Assembly (NCBI GenBank): GCA_013399895.1
Contig: VXBA01001028.1
Coordinates: forward strand, 186,001-250,000
Source of the DNA: Serilophus lunatus
Taxonomy: Eukaryota; Chordata; Aves; Passeriformes; Eurylaimidae
DNA: 64,000 bases
Direction of reading: 5' to 3'
In this document: one piece after another, positions 1 to 11,173 of the stretch
Layout of the letters: every line of letters starts with the position of its first letter
How positions within the stretch are numbered: the stretch's first letter is position 1
Made by a program: the position numbers and the translations under genes
Notes under the pieces: generated by a model
The model's input: only the letters and a program-made list of their open reading frames with translations
Databases searched by the model: none
What the model was told of the DNA's origin: nothing

Positions 1-867
1 CCTTTTGGAAAGAAATGAGCTGCATGGAATAATTGTTTTTCTGTTGCAAACACTGGCTTTTTAAAGATATGTGGAAACTGAGTAGTTAAAGAAAGGTTTA
101 GATATATATAGGGATGTGTGGGTTGGGATGTATATGTACATACACTATATACACCTGTATTACACCTGTTTTTGCAGTGTACCAGAGACTTAGAAGAAAA
201 ACACTCAATGAGTCTCAACTTTAGCTTGTTGCTGAGCTGGAGCTTGACTCATGTGACACATTTTCACTTGGATTTCACACTTCCATGTGGAAACCTGATC
301 CCTGATTCATCCTGCTTATTACAGTCAAAGGAGACAAGTGCAGATCTGGGTATTTCAGTAGGTCACATGAACTCTGTTTTGTTTTCTCAAAGCTTCCAAA
401 ATGTTATTCTCTACACTATTTATTTTAAAAATGACAATTGAAAGGGGTTTTAGGACAAGGATAACTGGTATGTTTTGGATTAGAAAACCTGTGCAGAGTT
501 GAAGGCTTGGGGATGGAATAGAACAAATAGGAAAATTACAAGTGTGAATAAATATATTTGTTCGAGTGCCTGTGAGTGGGATATCTGGGAATGATGGGGC
601 AGTGCAATCAGGAAGACCCACACTGAGAAAAAGTATGCATGTTGAAGATGAACAGTTAGAACATTATGGCTGAAGTTCACATACTGTGTCATCAAATACT
701 GCAATCTTTGATGTCAATAATTATTTTGTCCTTTAACCTGTCATGACCTGAAAGCTGGGTCTGAGAATGCCTGAGTGGCATGTTTTCCCCTCTTTTTCTT
801 TTTTTTCCTTCTAATTACTTTTTTTTACCATGATTCCTATTCACCAGTTTACATCACTCAGTGTCTC

Positions 868-949
868 AGGATGCTGTAAGCACTGGATTAGGTACTGTAT
901 AAATAAATAAATAAATCAAAAGCTAGTCCTTGCTCCAGAACCTTGCAGT
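868..949 (+). repeat. Possible ancient amniote interspersed repeat fragment
   Basis: The order of short blocks 'aagcactggattaggtactgta', then an A-rich stretch, then 'agtccttgctccagaaccttgcag' resembles a repeat common in reptile genomes (block order: tgctaggcgctgtacaaa, agacggtccctgcccc, agagcttacaatct). The match is recalled from memory and the copy is decayed, so family and ends are uncertain. A second possible copy lies at 42918-43013. Confidence 0.35.
900..916. repeat. (TAAA)n microsatellite, four units
   Basis: Four perfect TAAA units plus one base lie inside the possible old interspersed repeat. Such A-rich segments in repeats often seed microsatellites. Confidence 0.9.
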
Positions 950-3900
950 TGAAGCTCAGAGTTTGGGCTACCAGGTAACTGCAGATAGGGAAATACAAGT
1001 GAAGAGGACTAACATGTGTAACTGTCTGGCACAGTAAAGGGGCCTCTCAGGACAGAGCTGAACTTTTCTTATGTTCTAAAAGGTACTTCTTTCTTCATTA
1101 ATTTCTGTGATGAGGCCGAATTTGGAAACGGATGTGAAACAATAGGATTTCTCTTTCTTGGAAATTGTATTTGTTGTAGGTTCAGAGGTGTCTGTGTTCA
1201 CAAATGGGTTTGATGAGACAATAACCCAAACAATGACAGAGGGCTGCCTTCCAGAAGTAGCAGTGCCTCAAACTTATGTTGACATCAACAAAATTCCTAG
1301 TTTTCCTAATGTCTGTTGTAATTTTTTTTTGTTTTGGTGGGGGTGATCTGAAAGTTCAGATTATCCTTTCTCAATTTAACATCTGTCTATAGCAATTTGA
1401 GTAGCTATTTGATTTTGTTTCAAATACTCTTTCCTAATTTTTCTTCACCTAATCTTAACATTTTCTACCTCAAGAACTAATCTAATGTGGTTCAGTGGCT
1501 TCCCTTTATATGCCTGTAGTCTCTGGCTTTGCTGAGTATGGGCTTCTAGTTGTGCAGACTTTACACACTGAACATCATAGCAGTGGCTTCCCATGTCATT
1601 AACAAGGCAGCTATTGAGCAGTATTGTGCAGCATCTGACTGATGAAGCCATGATTGTACAATTAAGCCTGTAATCAGATTCTTGTTGAGATTATGTGAGA
1701 GCATAGTTTTATTGATTTGGAAGATTCTGTGATTGATTTGGAATATTCCCTGTTTTCACTCTACATTGAGGTATATGTCAGCATCATCATCCAAGATAAC
1801 TATACTTTGTCGTCTCTCATTTACTGTTTGTTCCAGGTTTTTGCATATTATTATTGTATACTCAAGAATATGCGTATACACATATGTGCACTTTCACCTT
1901 TATTGAAACTCTAATGCTTTTATTTCAGTGATTATAAAAGAGATTCCCAGTCGTGAGAAGCTGTAGGGGAGAGGGAATGTGAAGATGGTGTGTTTAGAGT
2001 TGAGCAGATGAGGAGAAGATGGGATTGCTATAGTGATGTCATGCTGCCAGTGTTTTGAGGGAAAAGCTCTCTTGATTTCCATTCACCTTGATCCTGGGGT
2101 GGACATTTTGAAGGGAATCTAATCCAGTTACTTTTACAAGGAGTTCTTCATAAACCAGAAGTTATTCATAAGTACGGGAAAAAGGTGATACATTTACAAA
2201 AATACAGAGGAACTCAAGGATGCCCTTAATCGCCTTTGTCTTTATTGAGAAACACTTCTGAGCTGAAGGACAGAGGAAGGAAAGGCTCATGAGTGAGATG
2301 TCCGGGTGAAGCAGGTTGGCTAATCTCTGACTTTCATCTTTCCTGAAGATGGGATAGTTCACTCATAAAGATAAATGTTGTGGCACAGCTGTGTCATCAT
2401 GCACCTTTCTCATATATCTCACTAGAGTTTTTATGTTACTGAGAATATTAGCAGAGCTCTTGTCAAAAAGCAGGTAAGTGACACTTCTGCTCTATTTTAT
2501 TGACTCACTGTGCAGTGACAGGATACATCCATGATAAACAGTTGCAGTTACTATAAGATCATCTAATTCTCTTGCTGTCTTGGCAGCTTTTATGCACTGA
2601 ATAATATTCCTTTCTGGCAAATCATTTAAGGAACAATGGCAGCTGAATGCTGAATTGGTGATGATGTGCTTGTGCCTTTGGTTTCATGGCTCAATCTAAG
2701 CATATTATCTAACCTCCAGCTTTTGCAGACAACAGTTCACAGATAGTAGTGAGGTACACGGAATATTTTCTTCTCACATCACCACTAAAAACTTGGCTGT
2801 TTAGTGATAATAATGATGTCAGAACTAGGTCTTCTCTTCTCAGCATCTTTATGGTCACATTAGATGAAATAATCATCATAATATTAGCAAGTCACCTCTC
2901 AGCTCTAATGAGATTTGTGAGAGGGCTGAGACACCAGACTAATTCTAAGAGCACCTGGACTTTGCAGTATGACTGAACACCGTAATAACAAGATAGCTGT
3001 GGAAATATTCTAATTTGACTGGGAATCTGCCTGAACTCTTGTCAACAAAAATACCTTGACATGGATTTGGCCCTTGAAAATGAATTTGTGTTGTGCATTT
3101 TCCAATTTCCAGTGTGGCAGACCCCAAAATAATAGCTATGCCCAGTGGATTAAATACTGGATTTTGTGGTACAAATGAGGGTGTTCCTAAAGCATACTGC
3201 ACTAAGCAGCTATACTTAGAGATGTAAGGAGGTCAGGACGTGTAAAATGAGGACACCAAACTCCAGGGGGGAAGTGTTTTGAACCAAGTGAATGCATCAG
3301 TAAGATAGAAGTGGTAAACAGTTTACTTTTCTCTTGAACTCTGTTTTGAAATGACCCAGAAATCAAGGATATTGATACTTTCTTCAGTCATTTTAGTCTA
3401 AACTGGTAAAGGCCATATTCTATCACCTGACAATGCTTTTTACCATACTAAATGTTGCAGATTGGAAGTCTAAAGATATGGCTGAGGTACTGTTCCTGAA
3501 TCACTTGGTGCTTTTGAATTCCTCAGTTATAATCCAGCTCCTTTCCTGCCTGTATTTTGTCCAACTTGATTCACCTATCTGTGTCTGTTTTCTCATCTTT
3601 AAAGAGTGGAAAATCAGAGTCACATAACTGCCACCCGAAGAATGGGAATAGATAAATGGGAAGTATGTTTTAATTAGATGATGTTTGCAAAGATCTTTTA
3701 AGATCAAAAAATTATGATGCAGAGTAAGTGATAAATAGTAGTATAATTATTATTAATTAACTTTTCACCACAGTTATGCTGGAAACATACTACCTGTATA
3801 TTTTTTTCCGAAGGAGAATAGCAAGCAAAGTGATTTCACTTTTACAAAGTGACTGAAAGGCACAGTAGATAGAGCTTGTATGCTCATTGAGGAAACCACA

Positions 3901-6900
3901 CTTTGGTCTCTTTTTTCCTTTCCAATAATCAATGTGTTAGTTTCTAGAGAGCATGAGAAATTCTCAACATTTTTTCTTGAAAGAGAAGACACACAGGGCA
4001 GTGGGATTGATGTTGTCAAGGTCTTTTCTCCTTCCCTTTTCTTTGCTTTTTACTTTATGCTCCATGCTGATATGGGGGGATGTTGTGATGCAAAATTGGT
4101 GAGTAACCAAAAAAACATCAACCTGGTGGAGGAAAAAGGAAGCAATAGAGCCATTTTGGCTTGACAGCAGCAGGAGGAGAGGGAGGGAAAGAGGAAAAAA
4201 TGCTATTTATTTAGGATTCTTTTAAAAATATTCAGAGCTATTGCTTTGTATAGTGGACTGTGAGGAAACCAGATTATATGCAGTAAAAGTACATGATCGT
4301 TAACATTGCTTACACACAGTGTTTTTTCTTTTCAATGCATGAGTGAAGAATGTTGAAGCCCTCCAAAGCCACCTGTAAACTTCTTTTACTTCTTGTCAGA
4401 TAGTTTGCTATAGATTGAAGCAGGTGTCAAGAAGTGATTCAAAAATCTGGAAATGTCTTTTCTGGGTGGGTAGTTGGGTGGAACAGCAGAGCTGCTCAGA
4501 ACAAGAGTCAAATGGTCTGTCAAGCAGTGCTGTGAGATCATAAGATCTGAGCTGTTAGGAGCAAGGTATCTGGTACTGCAAAACATCTGGGTTAAGTGGT
4601 CATTGCAAGCAGGAGAGACACTTGGCTGCAGAATTACAGACAATGGAGGGGAGAAGCGTTTACTGGAGCATTAGGGACAGGAAGGAATAATGTCCTTGTA
4701 GGATATTTAGTCAGTGTCTCCCTGTAAAGAGCTGTTTCCTCCTGTACTTCTAACTAAAAATGTGAATTTGGAGGGGAGCACTTGGAATAATTCACTAAAT
4801 TGTGACAGCTCTTTATGAATAATGTCATCAAATCTTCCAAGTAACTCTGAGTATAATAGAGGCTATGGAGAAGACCATTTCTCTTCTGCATTGTACGTGA
4901 CATAATTATCCTTTATTGTCAAAATTAACAGGAACTATATGAAAGAAGAAGACCAGACTAACTCTTGATCCACCAAAGTACACATATAATGTGTTTCTAT
5001 ATTTGTGGGTTTGTTGCATTTTTTCCCCTCTCAGTCTCTTTGTCCAATATTGAGGTGGCTTATTTGCAAAGGAAATGTTGGGGTGAAGAGTTCAGCTGAG
5101 AATAAAATCACAGGCTTTTCAGTTTCCAGCTGTGACTCAGTGTTCCTGCACTATCTATGGATCCAGTCAGTATCACTCGCCCCTCATGTTCCTAACTACT
5201 GAATTCAGGTGAAAACCCAGCAGCATTGTATTGTGTCTCTCTTATGAAAAAGAGCTGATTATTTTGTAGAATTTGACAAGAATAATTATCTTTTCTCTCC
5301 ACCCCTTTGAATAAAAATGAAGAGCAGCAAAATAAACTAGTATTGTAAAATTCAGGAGCTGAAATTGCATCTTTTGGTTGCCTTTTCTATTTTGCATTTT
5401 AATGCAACATTGATGATAACATTTGTCAAAGAAACCTCACAGTCCTTCAGAATCAGAAGGTTCGGCAACAGCATAATTGGTGCAATGTGGGAAAAATATT
5501 GTTTGAAATGTACTTATGGATGCAATTTGCTCTGATGCTTCTCCCTAAAGTGCATGATTTGTCTCTTCTACTCTGCTGAAAGAAAACTTTTTTATCTGTC
5601 TGAAGTCATCTCTTAGTCAGAGTAAGTCTCCTGCAAGAGATCTGGTCCTGAAAGTAGACTGAGAAGCTTGCTTAAGATTTTGTAGTTTTATTGAAGGCAG
5701 TGTCAAGGACCTGTGAACCCTGTTAGACCTTGATGATGCTCTTATACTCACCCAGAGCTCTGATGTAGCAAAGCTCCAACTCTGTCACTGAGCTGGACTG
5801 ACACAAACTGTGTGTCTTTGCTTTGCTAGCATCCCTGGTGATCTTGACCCTGACACATGGGCTAACCTGCTGACTTGATCCAGGCCTGCCTCACCACCAC
5901 AAACTTGTCTGATGATCTCGATGGGTAGTAGAACCAGCAGATGAACCCATCTGCTGTCCCCAGGAATGCCCTGCTAGGTACCGGGAGAGGTGACCCTGCC
6001 TTGTGAGTTCCCCACTCTTAAAACTATCAAGCTCAGCTCCTCATCTTTTTAGGGAGCAGCTGGTCCTCATTGCTCTCTGAGAAGGAGGGGCTCAAGTCTT
6101 CCAAAAGGATGGACCCAAAAAAGAGGATTTTTTGGGTAGCTCACAATCTGCAAATCTGTATGAGGTCACTTCTCCTTTGCGTGCATTTTCTACCCAACCC
6201 CTCTCTCCTCTTCTTCCTACTCACCAAAGAATCTTTGATGGTAATGGGAATATTTTTATGTATTGTCCTATTTATTATTTATTTTTATTTCTGAAATATC
6301 ACTTTTCTTTCTGTGATGGAACTGACTTGTTGGTTTGGTAGGGTATTCATGTTTTCTAAATCTGTAGGTTTTTCACAGAATATTTTCACATGGCACTGTT
6401 CAGGGCTCTGAACAGGAACCTGCACCTTTGAGCAAGATAATTTGGATATCTAAAGAAATACAACAGTGTTGGATGGACGCATTAATTTAAATATGTCTGG
6501 ATTGTCTATATTAGCTAGTATTAGCTGGCTACTTCTTTATTTTCTTCTTCACAGAATGAAGCAAACTGTTATTTCCCTGTGAGAGTGCTCCCACTCAGCA
6601 GCAGCACGTGACTGACAGTGCTCTGTACTGCCACATGCAGTTTTGCCTCTTAACTCCCTGCTGGTCTTTGTGTCCTGTTGTGAATCCCAGAATATCCCGA
6701 ACCCAGTGTACAACCTCGACCAGTGGTACTCACTATCGTAACCCTGTTTGGATCTGCGATTTCTCTAACCTTCCTCCTTTTGTACAGGCTGCAAGTGCAT
6801 TGCTGGATTAGTGGGTAGTGTTTAGTACTGTGTTATATTTTTTTGCCTGTTCCTTGCTGGGATTGGATTTACTGTACTTATTTGGGACCTTCCCAGTCTC

Positions 6901-7054
6901 TCTACAGTCACGGGTTGAGTTTAGAGCACATTACAACACGATATGAAATGTCATTTGGGGTGGATGCTTCTCTGAACGCTTAGTTCTCTTGTGGCTGCTT
7001 CAAATGTGTATCTAAAAGTTGAAAATGTTTATTTTCCTCCTTTTTCTCTTCCAG

Positions 7055-7199
7055 AAACACCTACCACTGCAGTACAGCCGCAGGAGGAGGCATCAGAGGA
7101 AAGTTCTACTACACACTCACCTTCACTGTCAAGTTCCCTCATCAAGATGATATCTGCTACCTGGCCTACCATTACCCCTATACCTATTCCACAATGATG
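7055..7199 (+). CDS. AGBL1: AGBL1 internal exon: end of CCP N-terminal domain
   Basis: Internal exon of a cytosolic carboxypeptidase (CCP, M14D), an enzyme family that trims glutamates from tubulin and other proteins. The acceptor is cttttttctcttccag style (AG at 7053-7054) and the donor is gtaata (7200-7205). The exon is 145 nt: one base completing the previous codon, then 48 whole codons. The peptide starts NTYHCSTAAGGG and contains GKFYYTLTFTVKFPH, DDICYLAYHYPY and TYSTMM. The FPH-x-DD-x-CY-x-AYHYPYTYS block is diagnostic of the N-terminal domain that packs on the catalytic domain in CCP1/CCP4-type proteins. It ends on a codon boundary and joins in frame to 11020. No ATG start applies because the exon is internal. 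AGTPBP1 is the alternative paralogue; the two following exons favour AGBL1. Confidence 0.93.
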
Positions 7200-7299
7200 G
7201 TAATACTGACATGTCCACCTAGATAAAATAATGGTCCTAACAGGTTGGAGGTGATTTGATATGTGTAGATTACGAAGTGACACAGAGGATTGTTTTCAC

Positions 7300-7434
7300 A
7301 CTTCCTCACTCTTGGAAGTGTTCAAGGCCAGGCTGGATGGGGCAGCCTACTCTAGTGGAAGGCGTCCCTGCCCATATTGAGTGGGTTGGAACAAGTAGAT
7401 CTCTAAAATCCCTTCCAACCAAAATCATTCTAGG
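7300..7434 (+). mobile_element. CR1 LINE 3'-end fragment, sense
   Basis: Order of CR1 3' blocks: ggaagtgttcaaggccagg, ctggatggggcagcc, tctagtggaaggcgtccctg, gggttggaac, then cccttccaacc and a decayed 'aatcattcta' tail. It is a 5'-truncated copy of the dominant bird LINE and has several substitutions, so it is not recent. The 5' edge is approximate. Confidence 0.88.
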
Positions 7435-8623
7435 CTTACAATGATGTCATTACTTTGTTTACAACTGCAGACCCTACCAGCTCTAAAGCCCAGAATGCTG
7501 TAGGAGAAATCTCTGCATAGGAAAAACTGGGGTGTAAGCCATTGGCTTGTAACAGTCACAATGCAAACCAAAGGTGTCACTTAGGGTTGCAGGATCCTCC
7601 TCCTGAAGGGGTGGCAAGCAGGGGGCTAAACCCAATGGCCACTCAGATGTACTGCCTGATCCTCCTTCTGATAGAGGGTAACAGCTTAGCTTTCAGGGCT
7701 GCAGCCAGTGCTGGACCTCGTCTGATTCTTTACTAACTCTTTCCTTTGTGCCAGTTGGAGGGTCAGCAGGCATTTGTGATGCTCCCACCAGCGCTGTCAA
7801 TACAGAAACTAAAAGAATGCAACTCCAGAGTGTAAATTGAATTATTGAATTGTACCAAGTTTACTTCCTGGGGAAGGATTTGTTTTCTATAGCCTTTTCT
7901 GGCCAGGGGTAGTTGGTAAGGGAATTTTCTGGGAAATGCATCCAATGTGCTTTCTCTATAATTGATGTAGAAGAGCTAAAGGTCTGAAAGGAAGGCAGGA
8001 TGAAAGAAGGGAAATGAATAGTTCTGGGAGTAGCTTTGCTTTGTTGTTAAAGATGAGAAAGATGTTACTGAAAATGAAAACACACAGTTCCAGTAGATCA
8101 GTTTCCCTTCTTTCCCCTCAGTTTCTATTATCATCTCGTTTTCCTTTGGGCAATAAATGCTGAGTGGGTTGCCGGAGTTTAAGATCACTCTATTGTTTAT
8201 AATGGTATTAGTTTGCCATTACCAGGTATTAGAGACTGCTTTCAGGGGGACATTGTCCTCCCCAAATACTCACCATGCTGCTCAGCATGTCAGCAGAGTT
8301 AGGCTTAGATTAATTCCCATTCAAACAAGTCTCTTGTCGACTGTTTTGCATCTCATTATAGATGTTCAAGGAAACTACTTCCAGTATCTGGGAGATGGCC
8401 AGTCAGGATTTCATAATCCAAAACATGTCTGTCAACTCACTTCTTATCAGGCTTGTGGGTACAAGTTGCTCCTCAAAATCCCTGAGGAAGAGTGTATGCT
8501 CCAATAGCGGGGTTTGACTTGTAGCCTTGAATGTACAAATATATGCAGTCTGTTGGGGGAAAAAGCAATTGCAATTCTGAAGAATTGGGTGGACTTATTC
8601 ACCACCATACTTGTTTCATGTAA

Positions 8624-8637
8624 ATGCAAATGCAAAT
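8624..8637 (+). promoter_or_regulatory. Two overlapping octamer (POU) motifs
   Basis: ATGCAAAT occurs at 8624-8631 and again at 8630-8637, sharing two bases. ATGCAAAT is the classical binding site of Oct/POU factors. Only the motif pair is seen; binding or function is inference. Confidence 0.3.
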
Positions 8638-10393
8638 CGTTGCTTTACTTTTATTGATTTCTATCTTCTGCTAGCACAAAGCAAGAGAGACTTGTAGAGT
8701 TTGTGTGCTTTGGGATTCCGTGAATATCTCACCTGTTCTTGAATGAATAGAATAGAGATTAAAAAGATGTTATTCCTAGGCTTGCAGGACATGTCTTTAA
8801 ATATTTCACTGCCTCTTCAAATAAAACACTCATTGAAGTTAAAAAGAATTTTGCCACAGGAAAAGTTTAAATTAACTCAGACCCAATAAGGACCATTAAG
8901 TTTCGTAAATGGGAATTATGAATAGAAAAGATTGACAGATTGTCATGTGCAACTCTTTAGCCAAAGCCAAAGCAAAATCATTGCCTCTAATAATTCTAAA
9001 TAGCTTCTTTGTTTGGGCTAATTTAAAATGTCGAGTGATGCAGTATACACATTTCCATTTTTCTTTAATTTTCACAGTAAATAAACTCAATCAGGTTTGT
9101 TCACCAGTGAGTTGCATTTTAAAGCATTTGTCCATGGGTGAAGTATGTTGGTTTTACATATCAATAATAAATTAAAAATGATTATGAACCCAAGGGCTCA
9201 ATTAAATATATAGTGCTTCAGGGAAGAAGATAAACTTGTATATGGAGTTAGTAACTTGAAAATGTTTTTAAATATCATATATATTTAATAGTTACAGGCA
9301 TATTTGCAGGAAATACACAGTGCAGAATCCTATTTGAACTGGGTGCATTCTACAGTTCATTTCTTCTGGTATATTAGTAATTACATTTCTTTTATGAACA
9401 GTAATTTATCTATTTTTACATCACAGTGTTAATTGTTTGGCTATCTAGCTGGAATCTCTAGCAGCTATACCAAATTAAGTTTCACTGGGTACCAGGAACA
9501 TAAGTAAATTATTATATTGAGTTCTCTGTATCTATGTGAGATTGTAAGATCCATTTAATAATTGAATTGACTTTATAGAGCAGTATGTTAATTGTTTTTT
9601 AACATAGATAACTGTAAATTCAGTCCTGTGTTTACTTGGCTTTATTTGGACACTGGGAAAGCAGTCTGAAAGATGGTGAGTTCTAAAGTTTGAGGAATGG
9701 GAATGTCTTGTCCCAAAAATGTTGGTTAGACCTGAGTTGTAATGACAAAAAGTTACTGTAAGTGTCATTCAGTGAATTGAAGTGTTTTAGGTAGAATATT
9801 GTTAGGACTATTGTGTGTAGTGCATTATACCTATTTCTACGAATGGAGAGACAACTGGTCTTCCACAATACTTAGCAACACCCAGCAGTGGCATTACTTA
9901 CACTCATCTTGCCACTTGCAATTACAGTGTAAACAGAGAACTACACATCATCTGGTGTGTGGGTGACAAGTGGCTACATGTCTAATGAGGCAATTAGAAT
10001 TTGTTCCAAGAAGTCTTTTTTCTAAGCTGCCAGTTCTTTTTCTCAGATTTCTGAAGGATCTGTTGGACTTAAGAATTGTTTAAATCTGCCATAAACTTTA
10101 GGGGTGGGGAGAAAATCTTTTAAAATAACTTCTTGGAAAGACACTCTTCAAATGTACCACTACTGATTGTACAAAATGTTGTTTCAATGTAAACTTTCTG
10201 GCTGCCTCTGATATGGAGTTGTACTGAATTTCACTGGCATGTGCTTGATAGCTAACCATCGGTTCTATAAATGCTCAGAAATTACCCTATTAAAATATAA
10301 AGACTAGACACTTCTCTTTTGGATTTCGTGTATGCATAGAAGTTTCATTACACTAATAATTAAAACACCTAGGAACTGAATTGTTTAGGTAAA

Positions 10394-10482
10394 ATCATAG
10401 AATAGTTTGGGTTGGAAGGAACCTTTTAAGATGATCTAGTCCAATCCCTGTGCAATGAAAAGGGACATCTTCAACTAGACCA
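10394..10482 (-). mobile_element. CR1 LINE 3'-tail fragment, antisense
   Basis: Read on the minus strand this is the CR1 end. On the plus strand it appears as atcatagaatagtttggg, ttggaaggaacctt, agtccaatccctgtgcaatg and gggacatcttcaactagacc. Only about 90 bp of the 3' end remains. It lies about 200 bp before a second antisense CR1 (10684) and may belong to a separate insertion, because each has its own tail. Confidence 0.88.
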
Positions 10483-10683
10483 TGACATAAGAATAAATAA
10501 TTCTGTGCAGCTTCAGTGAACTGGGATATATTGTGAATGCCTTGCACATATTTCTGGGATGTAAAAGGAGGTGATATTAACTGGCAGAAGAGAGGAGCTA
10601 GGAAGTTAGCAAGATGTGAAATTAGTATCAATAATAACATAGAGCTAGTAGAATAAAATCAGATTTTATAGACCATGAACTCA

Positions 10684-10986
10684 GAATCACAGAATATGCT
10701 GAGTTGGAAGGGACCTACAAGAATCATCGAGTCCAACCCTTAGCCCTGCACCCATCCCCAGTAGTCACGCCATGTGCCTGAGAGTACCATCTAAACACTT
10801 CTTGAGCTCTGTCAGCCTTGGTGCTGCGACCACTGCCCTAGGGAGCCTGTTCCAGTGCCCAACCAACCTCTGGGTGAAGAATCTTTTTCTAACATCCAAC
10901 CTAAACCTCCCCTGACACAACTTCAGGCCATTCGCTTGTGTTCTGTCACTGGTCACCACAGAGAGAAGAGATTAGCTCCTGCCTCT
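10684..10986 (-). mobile_element. CR1 LINE 3' fragment with ORF2 C-terminal remnant, antisense
   Basis: About 300 bp of the CR1 3' end in reverse orientation. The plus strand starts with aatcacagaatatgctgag, ttggaagggacctac and atcatcgagtccaaccc. The minus-strand frame 10765-10959 is still open for 64 codons. It contains the CR1 ORF2 C-terminal signature GLKLCQGRFRLDVRKRFFT followed by a GHWNRLP-type motif, so this copy is younger than the others here. Its far edge (about 10986) lies about 33 bp from the start of the next AGBL1 exon, so the splice acceptor region of that exon abuts the insertion. Confidence 0.93.
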
Positions 10987-11019
10987 CTTTCATAAATCTG
11001 TGTCCTTGCTTTTTTTCAG

Positions 11020-11173
11020 TCACATCTTGATATCCTGGAACAAAATAGGAACCCTCAGAAGGTTTACTGGAGGCAGCAAACACTCTGCCAGACACTGGGA
11101 GGAAATCCATGCCCGTTGCTCACAATCACTGCCATGCCAGAATCTAAAAACAGAGACAACCTGGAGCAATTCT
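11020..11173 (+). CDS. AGBL1: AGBL1 internal exon: linker into the catalytic domain
   Basis: 154-nt internal exon with acceptor tgctttttttcag (AG at 11018-11019) and a strong donor gtaagt (11174-11179). It carries 51 whole codons plus one base. The peptide begins SHLDILEQNRNPQKVYWRQQ, then LCQTLGGNPCPLLTITAMPES, and ends DNLEQF. In CCP proteins this segment links the N-terminal beta domain to the peptidase fold. QTLGGNPCP matches my recollection of AGBL1; AGTPBP1 has ETLSGNxCP. The leftover T joins GC of the next exon to make a Cys codon where the family usually has Arg. The acceptor region is bounded by an antisense CR1 ending about 33 bp upstream. Confidence 0.94.

Larger units (their letters stand above)
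1..7054 (+). other. AGBL1: Partial intron upstream of the first visible AGBL1 exon
   Basis: This is the 3' part of an intron that starts outside the window. It ends with a pyrimidine tract and CAG at 7039-7054. I searched by eye for the preceding CCP exon (the segment normally ending in GTDICYY) and did not find it. What it holds: a short (TAAA)4 run inside a possible old amniote repeat (868-949), a protein-like open frame at 1158-1346 with no recognised homology, a GC-richer block at about 5690-6065 that does not match anything I know, and a CpG-containing patch near 6680-6750. The rest is AT-rich sequence in which I see nothing specific. Confidence 0.75.
7200..11019 (+). other. AGBL1: AGBL1 intron, 3.8 kb
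   Basis: Phase 0 intron between two recognised exons (gtaata donor; tgctttttttcag acceptor). It holds one sense CR1 tail (7300-7434), two antisense CR1 pieces (10394-10482 and 10684-10986), and a pair of overlapping octamer motifs (8624-8637). Between 7435 and 10393 I see only AT-rich, non-coding sequence, including an A/T-dense stretch at about 9170-9300 and no exon-like block. Confidence 0.9.

Noticed and set aside
6608..6811. CpG-containing plus-strand open frame
   Set aside because: All frames across it give unrelated, non-family peptides; no convincing splice pair.
10765..10959. 64-codon minus-strand open frame as a host gene
   Set aside because: It is the CR1 ORF2 C-terminus within the antisense LINE fragment.
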